The notes beneath the pieces are model-generated. The model was given only the letters and a program-made list of their open reading frames with translations, was not told where the DNA came from and did no database searches. This document shows, in pieces, positions 15,337 through 24,415 of a DNA stretch of 64,000 nucleotides. The DNA is from VRUE01 sp963704515 (GTDB lineage: Bacteria > Actinomycetota > Thermoleophilia > Solirubrobacterales > 70-9). Within the stretch, counting starts at the first letter, position 1; each line of letters begins with the position of its first letter. The position numbers and the translations under genes are program-made. The stretch lies in assembly GCA_963704515.1 (NCBI GenBank), contig OY969913.1, forward strand, positions 558,001 through 622,000, given 5' to 3'.

Positions 15337-17073
15337 ATGCGCAGGCTGGCGGCGATCGGGGTTGGGCTGGCCCTGCTGGCGACGCCCGCGCGGGCGCTGG
15401 CGCACGCCCAACTCGAGGGCACCAGCCCCGAGCGCGGCGCCATCGTCAAGCACGAGCCCTCCGCCGTCATCTTCAGCTTCGACGAGCCGGTCGAGGGCAA
15501 CTTCGGCGCGATCCGCGTCTTCGACGCCAAAGGCTCGCGGGTCGACGACGGCGACGCCTTCCACCCCAACGGGGAAGGCCCGAAGCTCGGCGTCCACCTG
15601 AAGCCCGGACTGCCCGACGGCAGCTACACCGCCACCTACCGGGTGATCTCGGCCGACGGTCACATCGTCTCCAGCGGTTTCGTCTTCTCGATCGGCAAGT
15701 CCGGCGTGGCGCCGAAGCAGACCGTCGCCGAACTGACCAAGGGGTCGGGCAGCGGGGCGGTGACCGAGACCGCCTTCGGCTTTGCCCGCGCGCTCGAGTA
15801 CGCGGCGATCGCGCTGGCCTTCGGCGGCGTCCTCTTCCTGGCGCTCTGCTGGCTGCCGGGGCTGGGGGCGGTGGCCGGCGCGGAGGCGGAGTGGGGGCGA
15901 GCCGGGCGCGCCTTCCTGCGCCGCTTGCGAATCGTGCTGCTGGCCGCGGCCCTGCTCGGCGCGGCCGCGGCGGTGGCCGGGATCGTGGTCGAGGGGGCCG
16001 AGGCGGCCGGGATCTCCGGCTTCGAAGCGCTGAAGAGCACGATCCTGCGCGAGACGCTGGAAACCAAGTTCGGCTCGGTCTGGGGCTGGGCGACCGTCGC
16101 CTGGATCGTCTTCGCCGCGCTCGTCCCGATCCTGCTCCGCCGCCCGGCGGGCTCGCGGCGGGCGGCGGCGGCGCGGGCGACGGTCCTCGCCCTGCCGCTG
16201 CTCCTCGTCGTTCTCGCGCCGGCGCTCTCCGGCCACGGCAGCACCCAGCGCCCGATCGCGCTCAACTTCCCGCTCAACGCCGTCCACGTCGGCGCGATGG
16301 CGATCTGGCTGGGAGGGCTCGCGGCGCTGCTCTTCGTCGTGCCTCGGGGGACGCGCGAACTGGAGCCGGCGAACCGCGGCCGCCTGCTGGCCGCCGTCCT
16401 CGTCCGCTTCTCGCGGGTGGCGCTGGTCTCGGTCGGGGCGATCCTGCTCACCGGCCTGGCCCAGGCCTACGTCTACGTGCGCGAACTCGACGCGCTCACC
16501 GAAACGGGGTACGGACGCGCCGTCCTCGCCAAGTTCCTGCTGCTGCTGGCGCTGATCGGCCTCGGTGCCTACAACCGGCGGCGCTCGGTCCCCCGCCTGA
16601 AGCGGATCGCGGCCGGGGGCGAAGCGCCGGCGCGCACCGGCCTGATCCTGCGCCGCGTGCTGCGCGCCGAGCTGGCGCTGCTCCTCCTCGTCCTCGGCGT
16701 CACCGCCGCGCTGGCCAGCTACGCGCCGCCGATCTCGGCCCAGTCGGGGCCGTTCGCGGCCGAATCGCAGTTCGGCCCGATCCAGCTCGAGATGACCGTG
16801 GAACCGGCCCGCGTCGGCGCCAACGAGATCCACGTCTACATGTTCGACGCGAAGACGGGCGCGCCGTTCTCGCCGATCAAGCAGTTCGAGGCGACCGCCT
16901 CGCTGCCGGACAAGGACATCTCGCTGCCGCTCGAACCGCAGCTCTCCGGCCCCGGCCACTACACGATCCCCAGCGCCTTTCTCAATTCCTCCGGCGATTG
17001 GCGGATCGCGATCGTGGTCCGGGTCTCCGCTTTCAACGAGTACGCAAAGACAGTCGAGGTGCCGGTCCGTTGA
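15337..17073 (+). CDS. CopC-CopD fusion, copper uptake/resistance membrane protein
   Basis: A signal peptide ends in LAHAQLEGTSPERGA, exposing an N-terminal His as in CopC. The CopC domain runs to about residue 120 (VISADGHIVSSGFVFSIG). Then about eight transmembrane helices of the CopD domain follow, with GHGSTQRPIALNFPLNAVHVGAMAIWLGGL. A soluble C-terminal YtkA-like domain (about residues 465-578) ends the protein. Fusion of CopC and CopD is common in actinobacteria. It is expected to bind copper outside the membrane and pass it inward. It is the second gene of a long co-directional cluster. Confidence 0.88.
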   Translation: MRRLAAIGVGLALLATPARALAHAQLEGTSPERGAIVKHEPSAVIFSFDEPVEGNFGAIRVFDAKGSRVDDGDAFHPNGEGPKLGVHLKPGLPDGSYTATYRVISADGHIVSSGFVFSIGKSGVAPKQTVAELTKGSGSGAVTETAFGFARALEYAAIALAFGGVLFLALCWLPGLGAVAGAEAEWGRAGRAFLRRLRIVLLAAALLGAAAAVAGIVVEGAEAAGISGFEALKSTILRETLETKFGSVWGWATVAWIVFAALVPILLRRPAGSRRAAAARATVLALPLLLVVLAPALSGHGSTQRPIALNFPLNAVHVGAMAIWLGGLAALLFVVPRGTRELEPANRGRLLAAVLVRFSRVALVSVGAILLTGLAQAYVYVRELDALTETGYGRAVLAKFLLLLALIGLGAYNRRRSVPRLKRIAAGGEAPARTGLILRRVLRAELALLLLVLGVTAALASYAPPISAQSGPFAAESQFGPIQLEMTVEPARVGANEIHVYMFDAKTGAPFSPIKQFEATASLPDKDISLPLEPQLSGPGHYTIPSAFLNSSGDWRIAIVVRVSAFNEYAKTVEVPVR

Positions 17074-17099
17074 CGGCGCCCGAGAAAGGAAAGGACACC

Positions 17100-17801
17100 A
17101 TGCGTCGAATCGCATTCCCCCTGGCGCTGGCCTGCGCGCTGCTTGCGCCTGCCGCCGCCCAGGCTCACGTCAGCCTGCACCCCAACGAGGTGCCGGTCGG
17201 CTCCTTCGCCACCCTCGACATCCGGGTGCCGAACGAGACCGACAACGCCAACACGGTCAAGCTCGCGGTCCAGTTCCCACCGGGCTTCCTCGACGTCTCC
17301 ACCGAATACATGCCCGGCTGGAGCGCCGAAGTGAAGACGACGAAGCTCGCCAAGCCGGTGCAGACCGACGACGGCGAAGTAACCGAACGGGTGCGGGAGA
17401 TCGTCTGGACGGGCAGCGGTTCCCAGGCCAGGATCCCTCCCGGCCAGTTCCTCAACTTCCCGATCTCGACCGAGATCCCGGGCAAGGCGGGCGAAGAGCT
17501 GACCTTCAAGGTGCTCCAGTACTACGACAACGGCAAAGTCGTGCGCTGGATCGGCCCTCCCAGCTCCGACGAACCGGCGCCGCGGATCGACGTCACCGCC
17601 GAAGGCGGCGCGCTGCAGGACGTCGCCGGCTCGGAGACCGCGCCGCCCAGCCCCTCGGCCGAACCGGCCGAAGAATCCGCAGGCAGCTCGAGCTCCGGCG
17701 ACAGCGCCAGCAAGGGCCTCGGCATCGCCGCCCTGGTGCTCGGCGCACTCGGCCTGATCGCCGGCAGCGCCGCCCTGGCGCGCTCGCGGCGGAGCGCCTG
17801 A
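17100..17801 (+). CDS. YcnI-like (DUF1775) exported protein
   Basis: The signal peptide is cleaved at AQA|HVSLHPNEVPVGSF. The mature N-terminal His followed by V-(S/T)-(V/L)-x-P is the copper-binding feature of YcnI/DUF1775 proteins. The FPPGF and PGW motifs are present. A Ser/Pro/Glu linker leads to a C-terminal membrane helix (LGIAALVLGALGLIAGSAAL) and RSRRSA. YcnI proteins work with CopCD, consistent with the gene directly upstream (26-nt gap, GAGAAAGGAAAGG ribosome site). Confidence 0.88.
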   Translation: MRRIAFPLALACALLAPAAAQAHVSLHPNEVPVGSFATLDIRVPNETDNANTVKLAVQFPPGFLDVSTEYMPGWSAEVKTTKLAKPVQTDDGEVTERVREIVWTGSGSQARIPPGQFLNFPISTEIPGKAGEELTFKVLQYYDNGKVVRWIGPPSSDEPAPRIDVTAEGGALQDVAGSETAPPSPSAEPAEESAGSSSSGDSASKGLGIAALVLGALGLIAGSAALARSRRSA

Positions 17802-17805
17802 GGGA

Positions 17806-18822
17806 GTGCGCTTTCGGCGACAAGCGCCGGTCCTGCCGCTGCTCGCGGTTGCCGCGGCCGCCCTCGCGCTGGCCGGCTGCGGCAACCGCTACAGCGGCAT
17901 CAGCAGCGCGCCGGCGCCGCCGAGGTCGGCGTTCCCCCCGGCGCGGGGCAAGACGCTGGAAGAGCTGCTCGAGCAGAGCGGCGGCGAGAGCGAACTCGTC
18001 GTCTTGCCGACCGGGCTGGTCTACGACGTGGGCCGCGACCGCTACGGCTTCGGCGTCTTCACCGCCGGCAAAGAACAGGTCACCGACGCGAGGGTCGCTC
18101 TCTACTTCGCCCGCGGGGAGAAAGGGAAGGCGATCGGTCCCTACCCGGCGCGGATCGAATCGCTGGCGACCGAGCCGGCCTTCGTCGCGGAGACCACCGG
18201 GAACGATCCGCAAGCGGGCAAGGTCGTCTACGTGGTCGACGGTGCGCCGCTGCTGAGCAAGGGCGAATGGCGCGTGCTGGCGCTGGTCGAAGAAGGCGGG
18301 TCGCTGCAGGGGACGTTCGTGCCCAGCGCGATCGCCGGACACTTGCCGCGGTCGCGGCCGCACTTTCCCAAGAGCCCCGCCAATCCACCCGACGTGGGCG
18401 AACGCGCCCCTCGCGTGCACACGCCGACCCCCGCCGACGTCGGCGGCGACGTGCGCAAGATCGACACCCGCATCCCGCCCGACGACATGCACTCCGACGA
18501 CCTGGCGGAAGTGCTCGGCCACAAGCCGGTGGTCCTGCTCTTCGCCACGCCCCAGTTCTGCCAGAGCCGGGTCTGCGGACCGGTCGTCGACGAGGCAGAA
18601 CAGGTCCACCAGACGGACGGCAAGGGCGTCGCCTTCATCCACATGGAGATCTACAAGGACAACAACCCGAGCCTCGGCGTGCGCCCGCAGGTGAAGGCCT
18701 ACCGCCTGCCCAGCGAGCCCTGGCTCTTCGTGATCGACCGCCACGGCACGATCCGCACCCGGATCGAGGGCGCCTGGGGGATCCCCGAACTCGAACGGGC
18801 GCTGCGGGAGGTGCGGCGATGA
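17806..18822 (+). CDS. Lipoprotein with thioredoxin-like C-terminal domain
   Basis: The GTG start lies 5 nt after the ycnI stop. The lipobox LALAGC places Cys25 as the lipidation site. After a beta-rich N-terminal domain, residues of about 200-338 form a thioredoxin-like fold with VVLLFATPQFCQSRVCGP, where the Cys pair is spaced CX4C rather than CXXC. PWLFVIDRHGTIRTRIEG matches the cis-Pro region. It is probably a membrane-anchored redox or copper-transfer protein acting with the CopCD/YcnI proteins. Confidence 0.75.
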   Translation: MRFRRQAPVLPLLAVAAAALALAGCGNRYSGISSAPAPPRSAFPPARGKTLEELLEQSGGESELVVLPTGLVYDVGRDRYGFGVFTAGKEQVTDARVALYFARGEKGKAIGPYPARIESLATEPAFVAETTGNDPQAGKVVYVVDGAPLLSKGEWRVLALVEEGGSLQGTFVPSAIAGHLPRSRPHFPKSPANPPDVGERAPRVHTPTPADVGGDVRKIDTRIPPDDMHSDDLAEVLGHKPVVLLFATPQFCQSRVCGPVVDEAEQVHQTDGKGVAFIHMEIYKDNNPSLGVRPQVKAYRLPSEPWLFVIDRHGTIRTRIEGAWGIPELERALREVRR

Positions 18823-19526
18823 ACGCCGGGAAGGAGCGACGTCCGCGCCTGCTGCGCGCCGCCGGACTCGCCACCGCCGCGGTCGTGGCCGCCGCGCTCG
18901 TCCTGATCATCGCGGTCAGCGAGAACAAGGGCCGCGGCGGGAACGCGGACCTCGAGGAAGTGCGCCTCGTGGAAGAGCAGCTGGAAGGCGTCCCCCAGCA
19001 TGGAATGGTCGTCGGCGAGCCGGGGGCGCCGGTGACGGTCATCGAGTTCGGCGACCTTCAGTGCCCGGTCTGTCGGGCCTTTGCGGAAGCGGTGCTCCCC
19101 CGGGTGATCGCCGGCCAGGTCAGCCGCGGCGAAGCGAAGCTGGAGTTCCGCAACTTCACCGTGGTCAACCGCCAGTCGGTGCTCGCCGGCGCCGCGGCGC
19201 TCGCCGCCGGCGAGCAGGGCCGCGGCTGGAGCTTCCTCGAGCTCTTCTACCGAAACCAGGGGAAGGAGGGTTCCGGCTACGTCACCGACAAGTTCCTCAC
19301 CGCGATCGCAAGGGGCGCCAAGGTCCCCGACATCGCCCGCTGGAACGCGCAGCGCCACAGCAAGCGACTGCTGCGCGAGGTCGAACGCACCGGCCGCGAA
19401 GCGAGCGACCGCTACGAATTCGGCGGCCCTCCCTCGTTCCTGGTCGAGGGGCCGGGTGGGACGGAAGCGCTGGGCACGCCGGAATCGGTCGAAGAGATCG
19501 AAGCCAAGATCTCCGAAGCGCAGTGA
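18819..19526 (+). CDS. DsbA-like thioredoxin-fold protein, membrane anchored
   Basis: The ATG overlaps the preceding stop (ATGA). One N-terminal helix (AAGLATAAVVAAALVLIIAV) is followed by a DsbA/DSBA-like thioredoxin domain: TVIEFGDLQCPVCRAFAEAVLP, with active site CPVC. A helical insert and the cis-Pro segment FGGPPSFLVEG follow. It likely oxidises or isomerises exported Cys proteins, such as the neighbouring CX4C lipoprotein. It is translationally coupled to both neighbours. Confidence 0.85.
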   Translation: MNAGKERRPRLLRAAGLATAAVVAAALVLIIAVSENKGRGGNADLEEVRLVEEQLEGVPQHGMVVGEPGAPVTVIEFGDLQCPVCRAFAEAVLPRVIAGQVSRGEAKLEFRNFTVVNRQSVLAGAAALAAGEQGRGWSFLELFYRNQGKEGSGYVTDKFLTAIARGAKVPDIARWNAQRHSKRLLREVERTGREASDRYEFGGPPSFLVEGPGGTEALGTPESVEEIEAKISEAQ

Positions 19527-20590
19527 AGCCGCCGGACTCGCCGGTTCGCGACAATGCCCCGGTGGGCGCAGAGGTGACTGTCGTGGCTGATCCTCCCGGA
19601 GCGGGGAAGGCCGCGATCCACGTCGACGGGCTGCGTAAGTCCTTCGGCGAGTTCGAAGCGGTGCGCGGGGTCAGCTTCGAGGTCACCGCGGGCGAGGTGT
19701 TCGGCTTCCTCGGGCCCAACGGGGCGGGGAAGACGACGACGATCAACATGCTCTGTACGCTGGCGCGGCCGAGCGGGGGAAGCGCCACGGTGGCCGGCCA
19801 CGACGTGGTCGCCGAGCGCGACGAAGTGAGGCGCCACATCGGTCTCGTCTTCCAGGACCCGACGCTCGACGGCTACCTGAGTGCCGAGCAGAACCTGCGC
19901 CTGCACGCCGAGCTCTACGGGGTCGAGCGCTCGCTGGTCGTGCCGCGGATGCGCCAGGTGATGGAGATGGTCGGGCTCTGGGAGCGGCGCGGGGCGCAGG
20001 TGCTGACCTTCTCGGGCGGCATGCGGCGGCGGCTGGAGATCGCCCGCGGCCTGATGCACTCGCCGCGCGTGCTCTTCCTCGACGAGCCGACGATCGGCCT
20101 CGACCCGCAGACGCGCAGCTCGATCTGGGGCTACATCCGCGAGCTGCAGCAGAGCGAGGAGATCACGATCTTCATGACCACCCACTACATGGACGAGGCC
20201 GAGTTCTGTGGCCGGATCGCGATCATGGACCACGGCGAGATCGTCGCCCTCGACACGCCCGAGGCGCTCAAGGAGGGGGTCGGCGCCGACCGGATCCGGA
20301 TCGAGACCGACGACGACGGCGCGACGATCGAGGCGATCCGCGAGCGCTTCCGCCTCGAGGCGCAGATCTCCGAGGGCGCGGTCAGCTTCGCGGTCTCCGA
20401 CGGGGCCGAGTTCGTGCCGCGGCTCTTCGCCGAGCTGGGCCTGCCGATCCGCTCGGTCAGCGTCGCCCGCCCGACCCTCGACGACGTCTTCATGTCCTTC
20501 ACCGGCTCGACCATCCGCGACGCCGAGGAGTCCGGCGACAAAATGCGCAACCGGATCGCGGCGCAGATGATGGGCGGGGTCGGCCGATGA
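19523..20590 (+). CDS. ABC exporter ATP-binding subunit (DrrA-like)
   Basis: The GTG start overlaps the previous stop (GTGA). The product shows Walker A GPNGAGKTTT, signature FSGGM, Walker B VLFLDEPTIGLDP and the switch His in FMTTHYMDEAEFCGR. The approximately 110-residue C-terminal extension matches DrrA/daunorubicin-resistance-type ABC-2 exporters. It pairs with the permease gene downstream. Its coupling to the redox/copper genes is unusual but may only reflect operon packing. Confidence 0.9.
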   Translation: MKPPDSPVRDNAPVGAEVTVVADPPGAGKAAIHVDGLRKSFGEFEAVRGVSFEVTAGEVFGFLGPNGAGKTTTINMLCTLARPSGGSATVAGHDVVAERDEVRRHIGLVFQDPTLDGYLSAEQNLRLHAELYGVERSLVVPRMRQVMEMVGLWERRGAQVLTFSGGMRRRLEIARGLMHSPRVLFLDEPTIGLDPQTRSSIWGYIRELQQSEEITIFMTTHYMDEAEFCGRIAIMDHGEIVALDTPEALKEGVGADRIRIETDDDGATIEAIRERFRLEAQISEGAVSFAVSDGAEFVPRLFAELGLPIRSVSVARPTLDDVFMSFTGSTIRDAEESGDKMRNRIAAQMMGGVGR

Positions 20591-20592
20591 CG

Positions 20593-20639
20593 TTCCGGTG
20601 CGCCTTTGCCCCGACATTCGGGGATAAAGCGCACCGGAA
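20593..20639 (+). promoter_or_regulatory. Stem-loop between ABC ATPase and permease genes
   Basis: Arms 20593-20614 and 20618-20639 are complementary over 11 bp at the base (TTCCGGTGCGC) and 6 bp at the top, with a short internal mismatch and a CAT loop. There is no U-run. It may stabilise or separate the two cistrons of the exporter mRNA. Confidence 0.6.
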
Positions 20640-20648
20640 GGGGCTGTC

Positions 20649-21524
20649 GTGAGCGTGGAGGTCGCCGAGCGGCCCGGCGCGGTGGTCGGCGTTCAGGTGC
20701 CGCGGCGCAGCGCCCGCGGCGAGCTGCGGGCGATCAAGGTCGTCTGGCGGCGCGAGCTGATCCGCTTCGCCAACGACCGGATGCGGATCGTCACCTCGCT
20801 GGTCCAGCCGCTGCTCTTCCTCTTCGTGCTCGGCTCCGGGCTGCAGCAGCTCTCCGCCGCCAGCACCCACGGGGTCAACCTGAAGACCTTCATCTACCCC
20901 GGGATCCTCTGCATCTCGGTGATGTTCATCGCGATGTTCTCAGCCGCCTCGATCGTCTGGGACCGCGAGTTCGGTTTCCTGCGCGAGATGATGGTGGCGC
21001 CGATCCGGCGCAGCTCGATCGTCATCGGCAAGTGCCTCGGCGGCGCCACCGTCGCCAGCCTGCAGGGCGTGATCCTGATCGCCCTCGGCCCCACGGTTGG
21101 CGTCCCCTACGACGTGCCGATGATGCTCGGCATCTTTGGCCTGCAGCTGCTGCTCGCCTTCAGCATCACCGCCTTCGGCGTGATGGTCGCCGCCCGCGTC
21201 ACCCAGATGCAGTCCTTCATGGGCCTGATGCAGATGGTGATCATGCCGATGTTCTTCCTCTCCGGCGCTCTCTTTCCGATCACGAACCTGCCCGGTTGGC
21301 TCGCCGTCCTCAACCGGCTCGACCCGCTCACCTACGCGGTGGCGCCGATGCGCGGCCTGGTCTTCGGCCGGCTCGACCTCAGCGCCGAAGCCGAAGCGGC
21401 GCTCAACCCGGGCATCACCTGGTTCGGCTGGACCGTGCCGACCGCGCTGGAGATCTTCACCGTCGCCGCCCTCGGTCTGATCATGCTCGGAATCGCGATC
21501 TGGGAGTTCAACGCGGGCGAGTAG
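20649..21524 (+). CDS. ABC-2 type exporter permease
   Basis: The protein has six predicted membrane helices in the ABC-2 pattern, 291 residues. The family block FPITNLPGWLAVLNRLDPLTYAVAPMRGL precedes the last helix. It starts with GTG at 20649, after a hairpin that follows the ATPase gene. With that ATPase it would export a hydrophobic substrate or membrane component. The substrate is unknown. Confidence 0.88.
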   Translation: MSVEVAERPGAVVGVQVPRRSARGELRAIKVVWRRELIRFANDRMRIVTSLVQPLLFLFVLGSGLQQLSAASTHGVNLKTFIYPGILCISVMFIAMFSAASIVWDREFGFLREMMVAPIRRSSIVIGKCLGGATVASLQGVILIALGPTVGVPYDVPMMLGIFGLQLLLAFSITAFGVMVAARVTQMQSFMGLMQMVIMPMFFLSGALFPITNLPGWLAVLNRLDPLTYAVAPMRGLVFGRLDLSAEAEAALNPGITWFGWTVPTALEIFTVAALGLIMLGIAIWEFNAGE

Positions 21525-21536
21525 GGCCCGCCCTGC

Positions 21537-22208
21537 TCAGGCGTTCGTCGCCGCCAGCAGCTCCATCGCTTCGCCGCGCAGGCGGGCGGGGATGTCGACC
21601 ATCTCGCGCAGCGCTTCGAGCGCCGCGAGGTCGCCCTCGACCTCGGTGCCCAGATCAGTGTCGGGGCGGCTGATCAGGGTGCCGATCACCTGCAGCGGCT
21701 CGCCGGCCAGGGTCACGTCGGGGTTGGCGGGGAGGCCGCGGGAGGCCTCGATCCAGCCATCCGAGAAGTGCAGCTCGAAGGCTTCGTCGCCGCTGCGCAC
21801 CGCGAGCGTCAGGCTGAAGTCGTTGGGTGGGCGGAGGATCACGCGCAGGGCGCCCGCCAGCGAAGCCGCGGGCAGGCCCGCCACGTCCTCGGCCTTCTGC
21901 AGCCCCATCCCCCAGCGGGACAGCTCGAGCATCGGTCGCTCCAGGTCGCGGCCCAGCTCGGTCAGGTCATAGAGGACGGCGGGCGCCGGGCGGTCGACCT
22001 CGCGCCGCTCGACGATCCCGTCCTTTTCGAGGTCGCGCAGCCGTTTGGTCAGCACGTCGGTGGGGGCGCCGCCCACCGCCCGGTCGAGGTCGGAGAAGCG
22101 CATCGGGCCTAGTGCCAGCTCGCGCACGATCAGCAGCGCCCAGCGCTCGCCGACGCTGTCGAGCGCGCAGGCGAGGCTGCACGCCTGACCGTATTCTCGC
22201 CGCCCCAT
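21537..22208 (-). CDS. HxlR-family regulator with SCP2-like C-terminal domain
   Basis: The N-terminal winged helix (YGQACSLACALDSVGERWALLIVRELALGPMRFSDL) is a typical HxlR domain. Residues of about 110-223 form an SCP2/sterol-carrier-like domain (DVTLAGEPLQVIGTLISR). This architecture occurs in actinobacterial regulators. The ATG at 22208 is preferred. It diverges from the MMPL exporter at 22277, with a palindromic operator candidate between them, so it probably controls that exporter in response to a hydrophobic ligand. Confidence 0.87.
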   Translation of the reverse strand: MGRREYGQACSLACALDSVGERWALLIVRELALGPMRFSDLDRAVGGAPTDVLTKRLRDLEKDGIVERREVDRPAPAVLYDLTELGRDLERPMLELSRWGMGLQKAEDVAGLPAASLAGALRVILRPPNDFSLTLAVRSGDEAFELHFSDGWIEASRGLPANPDVTLAGEPLQVIGTLISRPDTDLGTEVEGDLAALEALREMVDIPARLRGEAMELLAATNA

Positions 22209-22229
22209 CGGTCCAGGGTAGCAGCTTAA

Positions 22230-22242
22230 TTTGAATTTCAAA
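22230..22242. promoter_or_regulatory. Palindromic operator candidate between HxlR gene and MMPL exporter
   Basis: TTTGAATTTCAAA is a perfect palindrome around one central T, in the 68-nt divergent gap. The AT-rich site stands out from the GC-rich surroundings. It overlaps a possible -35 (TTGAAT) for the exporter gene. Confidence 0.55.
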
Positions 22243-22276
22243 GTGCTTACTTGGATATCTGGTACGGTGCGCGGCG

Positions 22277-24412
22277 GTGTTCACCCGGATCGCCGACCTC
22301 ACCTGGAAGCGGCCGAAGCTCGTCCTCGCCGCCGTCGGTGTCTTCGCGCTGTTCGCGGTGGCGTTCGCGCATGACGTCGAGCACCACCTGAAGGCCGCCG
22401 GCTTCAGCGATCCCTCCTCGGAGAGCGAGCGCGCGACGCGGACCCTTGACGGCGCCCTCGGCTACGACCCCAACCCGGGGATCACGATGCTCGTGCAGGC
22501 CCGCGGCGGCGGTCGCCTCGCCCTGCACGACCCGGCCTTCCGCCGCCAGGTCGGTGAGCTCGCCGCGGGCGTCCAACGGGTGCCCGGCGTCGGACGCGTC
22601 GTCGACCCGCTGCGCGAGCGCCGCGCCGGCGCCCAGCTGATCGCCCGCGACGGCCGCTCGCTGGTCGTCGCCGCGCACCTCTCGACCGCCGAACTCGAGG
22701 ACTCCGGCGGCGTGGTGGCGGAACGGGTGCAGGCGGTCGTCGACGGCAGCCGGCTGCGCGTCGCCGTGGGTGGCTTCGCGCCGAGCTTCAACCAGGTCAA
22801 CGACCGCACCCGCGAAGACCTGACCAAGGCCGAGCTGATCGCCTTCCCGCTGCTGGCGCTGCTGCTGCTGCTCGTCTTCCGCGGGGTGGTCGCGGCCGGC
22901 ATCCCGCTGCTGATCGGCGGCATCTCGATCGTCGGCACGCTGCTCGTTCTGCGCCTGATGTCGGTCTTCGTCGACACCTCGGTCTTCGCGCTCAACATCG
23001 CCACCGGCCTCAGCCTCGGCCTCGCCGTCGATTACGCGCTGCTGATGGTCTCCCGCTACCGCGAGGAGATCGCCGCCGACGGCGCCACCCGCGAGGCGCA
23101 CCGGCGCACGGTCGAGACGGCCGGCCGCACCGCCGTCTTCTCGGGCCTCACCGTCGCCGCGGCGATGGCGGCGCTGGTCTTCTTCCCACAGCGCTTCCTC
23201 TACTCGATCGCCGTCGCCGGCGCCTCGGTCGGGGTGCTTTCGGCGACGATCGCGCTGCTCGTCGTGCCCTCGCTGCTGGCGCTGCTCGGCACGCGGATCG
23301 ACGCACTCTCGATCCGCCGGGGGGCCGCCGTCTCCGACGAGTCCGACGGCTGGTACCGGCTGGCGCGCGGCGTGATGCGCCACCCGGTCCTCGTCGCCCT
23401 GGCCAGCGGCGGACTGATGCTGCTGCTCGCCTCGCCGCTGCTTGGCGCGCGGCTGACCGGGCCCAGCTCCCAGGCCGTGCCGCCCGGGCTGCCCGCCTAC
23501 GAGGCGAACACCTACGTCGAATCGCATTACCCGAGCGAAGTCAACAACGCGGTCACGGTTGTGGTCGAAGGGCGGCCCGGCGCCGCGCAGCTCGCCCGGC
23601 TGCGGGGGCGGATCGCGGCGCTCGACGACGTCACTCACGCGGCGCCCTTCGCGCGCGCCTCGCGCGACGTCGCCTTCGCCAACGTCGGCCTGGGTGGCGA
23701 GGCGCTCTCGCCGACCGCGCAGCATGCCCTGGAAGCGATCCGCGACCTGCCGCCCCCCGGCGCCGGGACGGCGGTCCTCGCCTCGGGGACCACGGCGCGC
23801 TTCGTCGACCTCAAGGCGAGCCTCGCCGCGCACCTGCCGCTGGTCGTCGGCCTGATCGCGGCCACCACCCTGGTGCTGCTCTTCCTGCTGACCGGCTCGG
23901 TGCTGCTGCCGCTGAAGACGCTGCTGATGAACACCCTGACCCTGGGCGCGACGCTGGGGATCATCGTGCTCGCCTTCCAGGACGGCTGGCTCGACGGCCT
24001 CTTCGCCTACACCGGCCCCTCGGCGGTCGAGACCTCGAGCCTCGTCTTCCTCTTCGCGGTGATCTTCGGCCTGGCCACCGACTACGCGGTGCTGGTCATG
24101 GCCCGGATCAAGGAGCAGCACGACGCCGGCGCCAGCAACGAGGAGGCGGTCGCCGTCGGGATCGGCCGCACCGGCCGGGTGATCACCGCCGCGGCGCTGA
24201 TGATCGCCGTCGTCTTCCTCGCCTTCGGCGTCAGCTCGGTCTTCTTCATGAAGGAGATCGCCCTGGGCATGGCGGTTGGCGTGCTGCTCGACGCGACCGT
24301 GGTCCGCGCCCTGCTCGTCCCCTCGCTGATGCGCCTGCTGGGCGAGTGGAACTGGTGGGCGCCGGCGCCCCTGCGCCGCGTCTACCTGCGCCTCGGCCTC
24401 TCCGAGGCCTGA
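22277..24412 (+). CDS. MMPL-family RND exporter
   Basis: This 711-residue transporter has two repeats, each with an extracytoplasmic domain followed by five to six helices. The first repeat contains LSLGLAVDYALLMVSRYREE and the second IFGLATDYAVLVMARIKEQHDAG, both the GxxxDYxxxxxxR(x)E signature of MMPL proteins. Such proteins move lipids or hydrophobic compounds across the membrane. GTG start. The divergent HxlR-SCP2 regulator is the likely controller. Confidence 0.92.
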   Translation: MFTRIADLTWKRPKLVLAAVGVFALFAVAFAHDVEHHLKAAGFSDPSSESERATRTLDGALGYDPNPGITMLVQARGGGRLALHDPAFRRQVGELAAGVQRVPGVGRVVDPLRERRAGAQLIARDGRSLVVAAHLSTAELEDSGGVVAERVQAVVDGSRLRVAVGGFAPSFNQVNDRTREDLTKAELIAFPLLALLLLLVFRGVVAAGIPLLIGGISIVGTLLVLRLMSVFVDTSVFALNIATGLSLGLAVDYALLMVSRYREEIAADGATREAHRRTVETAGRTAVFSGLTVAAAMAALVFFPQRFLYSIAVAGASVGVLSATIALLVVPSLLALLGTRIDALSIRRGAAVSDESDGWYRLARGVMRHPVLVALASGGLMLLLASPLLGARLTGPSSQAVPPGLPAYEANTYVESHYPSEVNNAVTVVVEGRPGAAQLARLRGRIAALDDVTHAAPFARASRDVAFANVGLGGEALSPTAQHALEAIRDLPPPGAGTAVLASGTTARFVDLKASLAAHLPLVVGLIAATTLVLLFLLTGSVLLPLKTLLMNTLTLGATLGIIVLAFQDGWLDGLFAYTGPSAVETSSLVFLFAVIFGLATDYAVLVMARIKEQHDAGASNEEAVAVGIGRTGRVITAAALMIAVVFLAFGVSSVFFMKEIALGMAVGVLLDATVVRALLVPSLMRLLGEWNWWAPAPLRRVYLRLGLSEA

Positions 24413-24415
24413 GCC

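Noticed and set aside
22247..24121. Long minus frame inside the MMPL gene
   Set aside because: Composition (RQEDH-rich) is that of an antisense shadow; the MMPL frame has helices and DY motifs.
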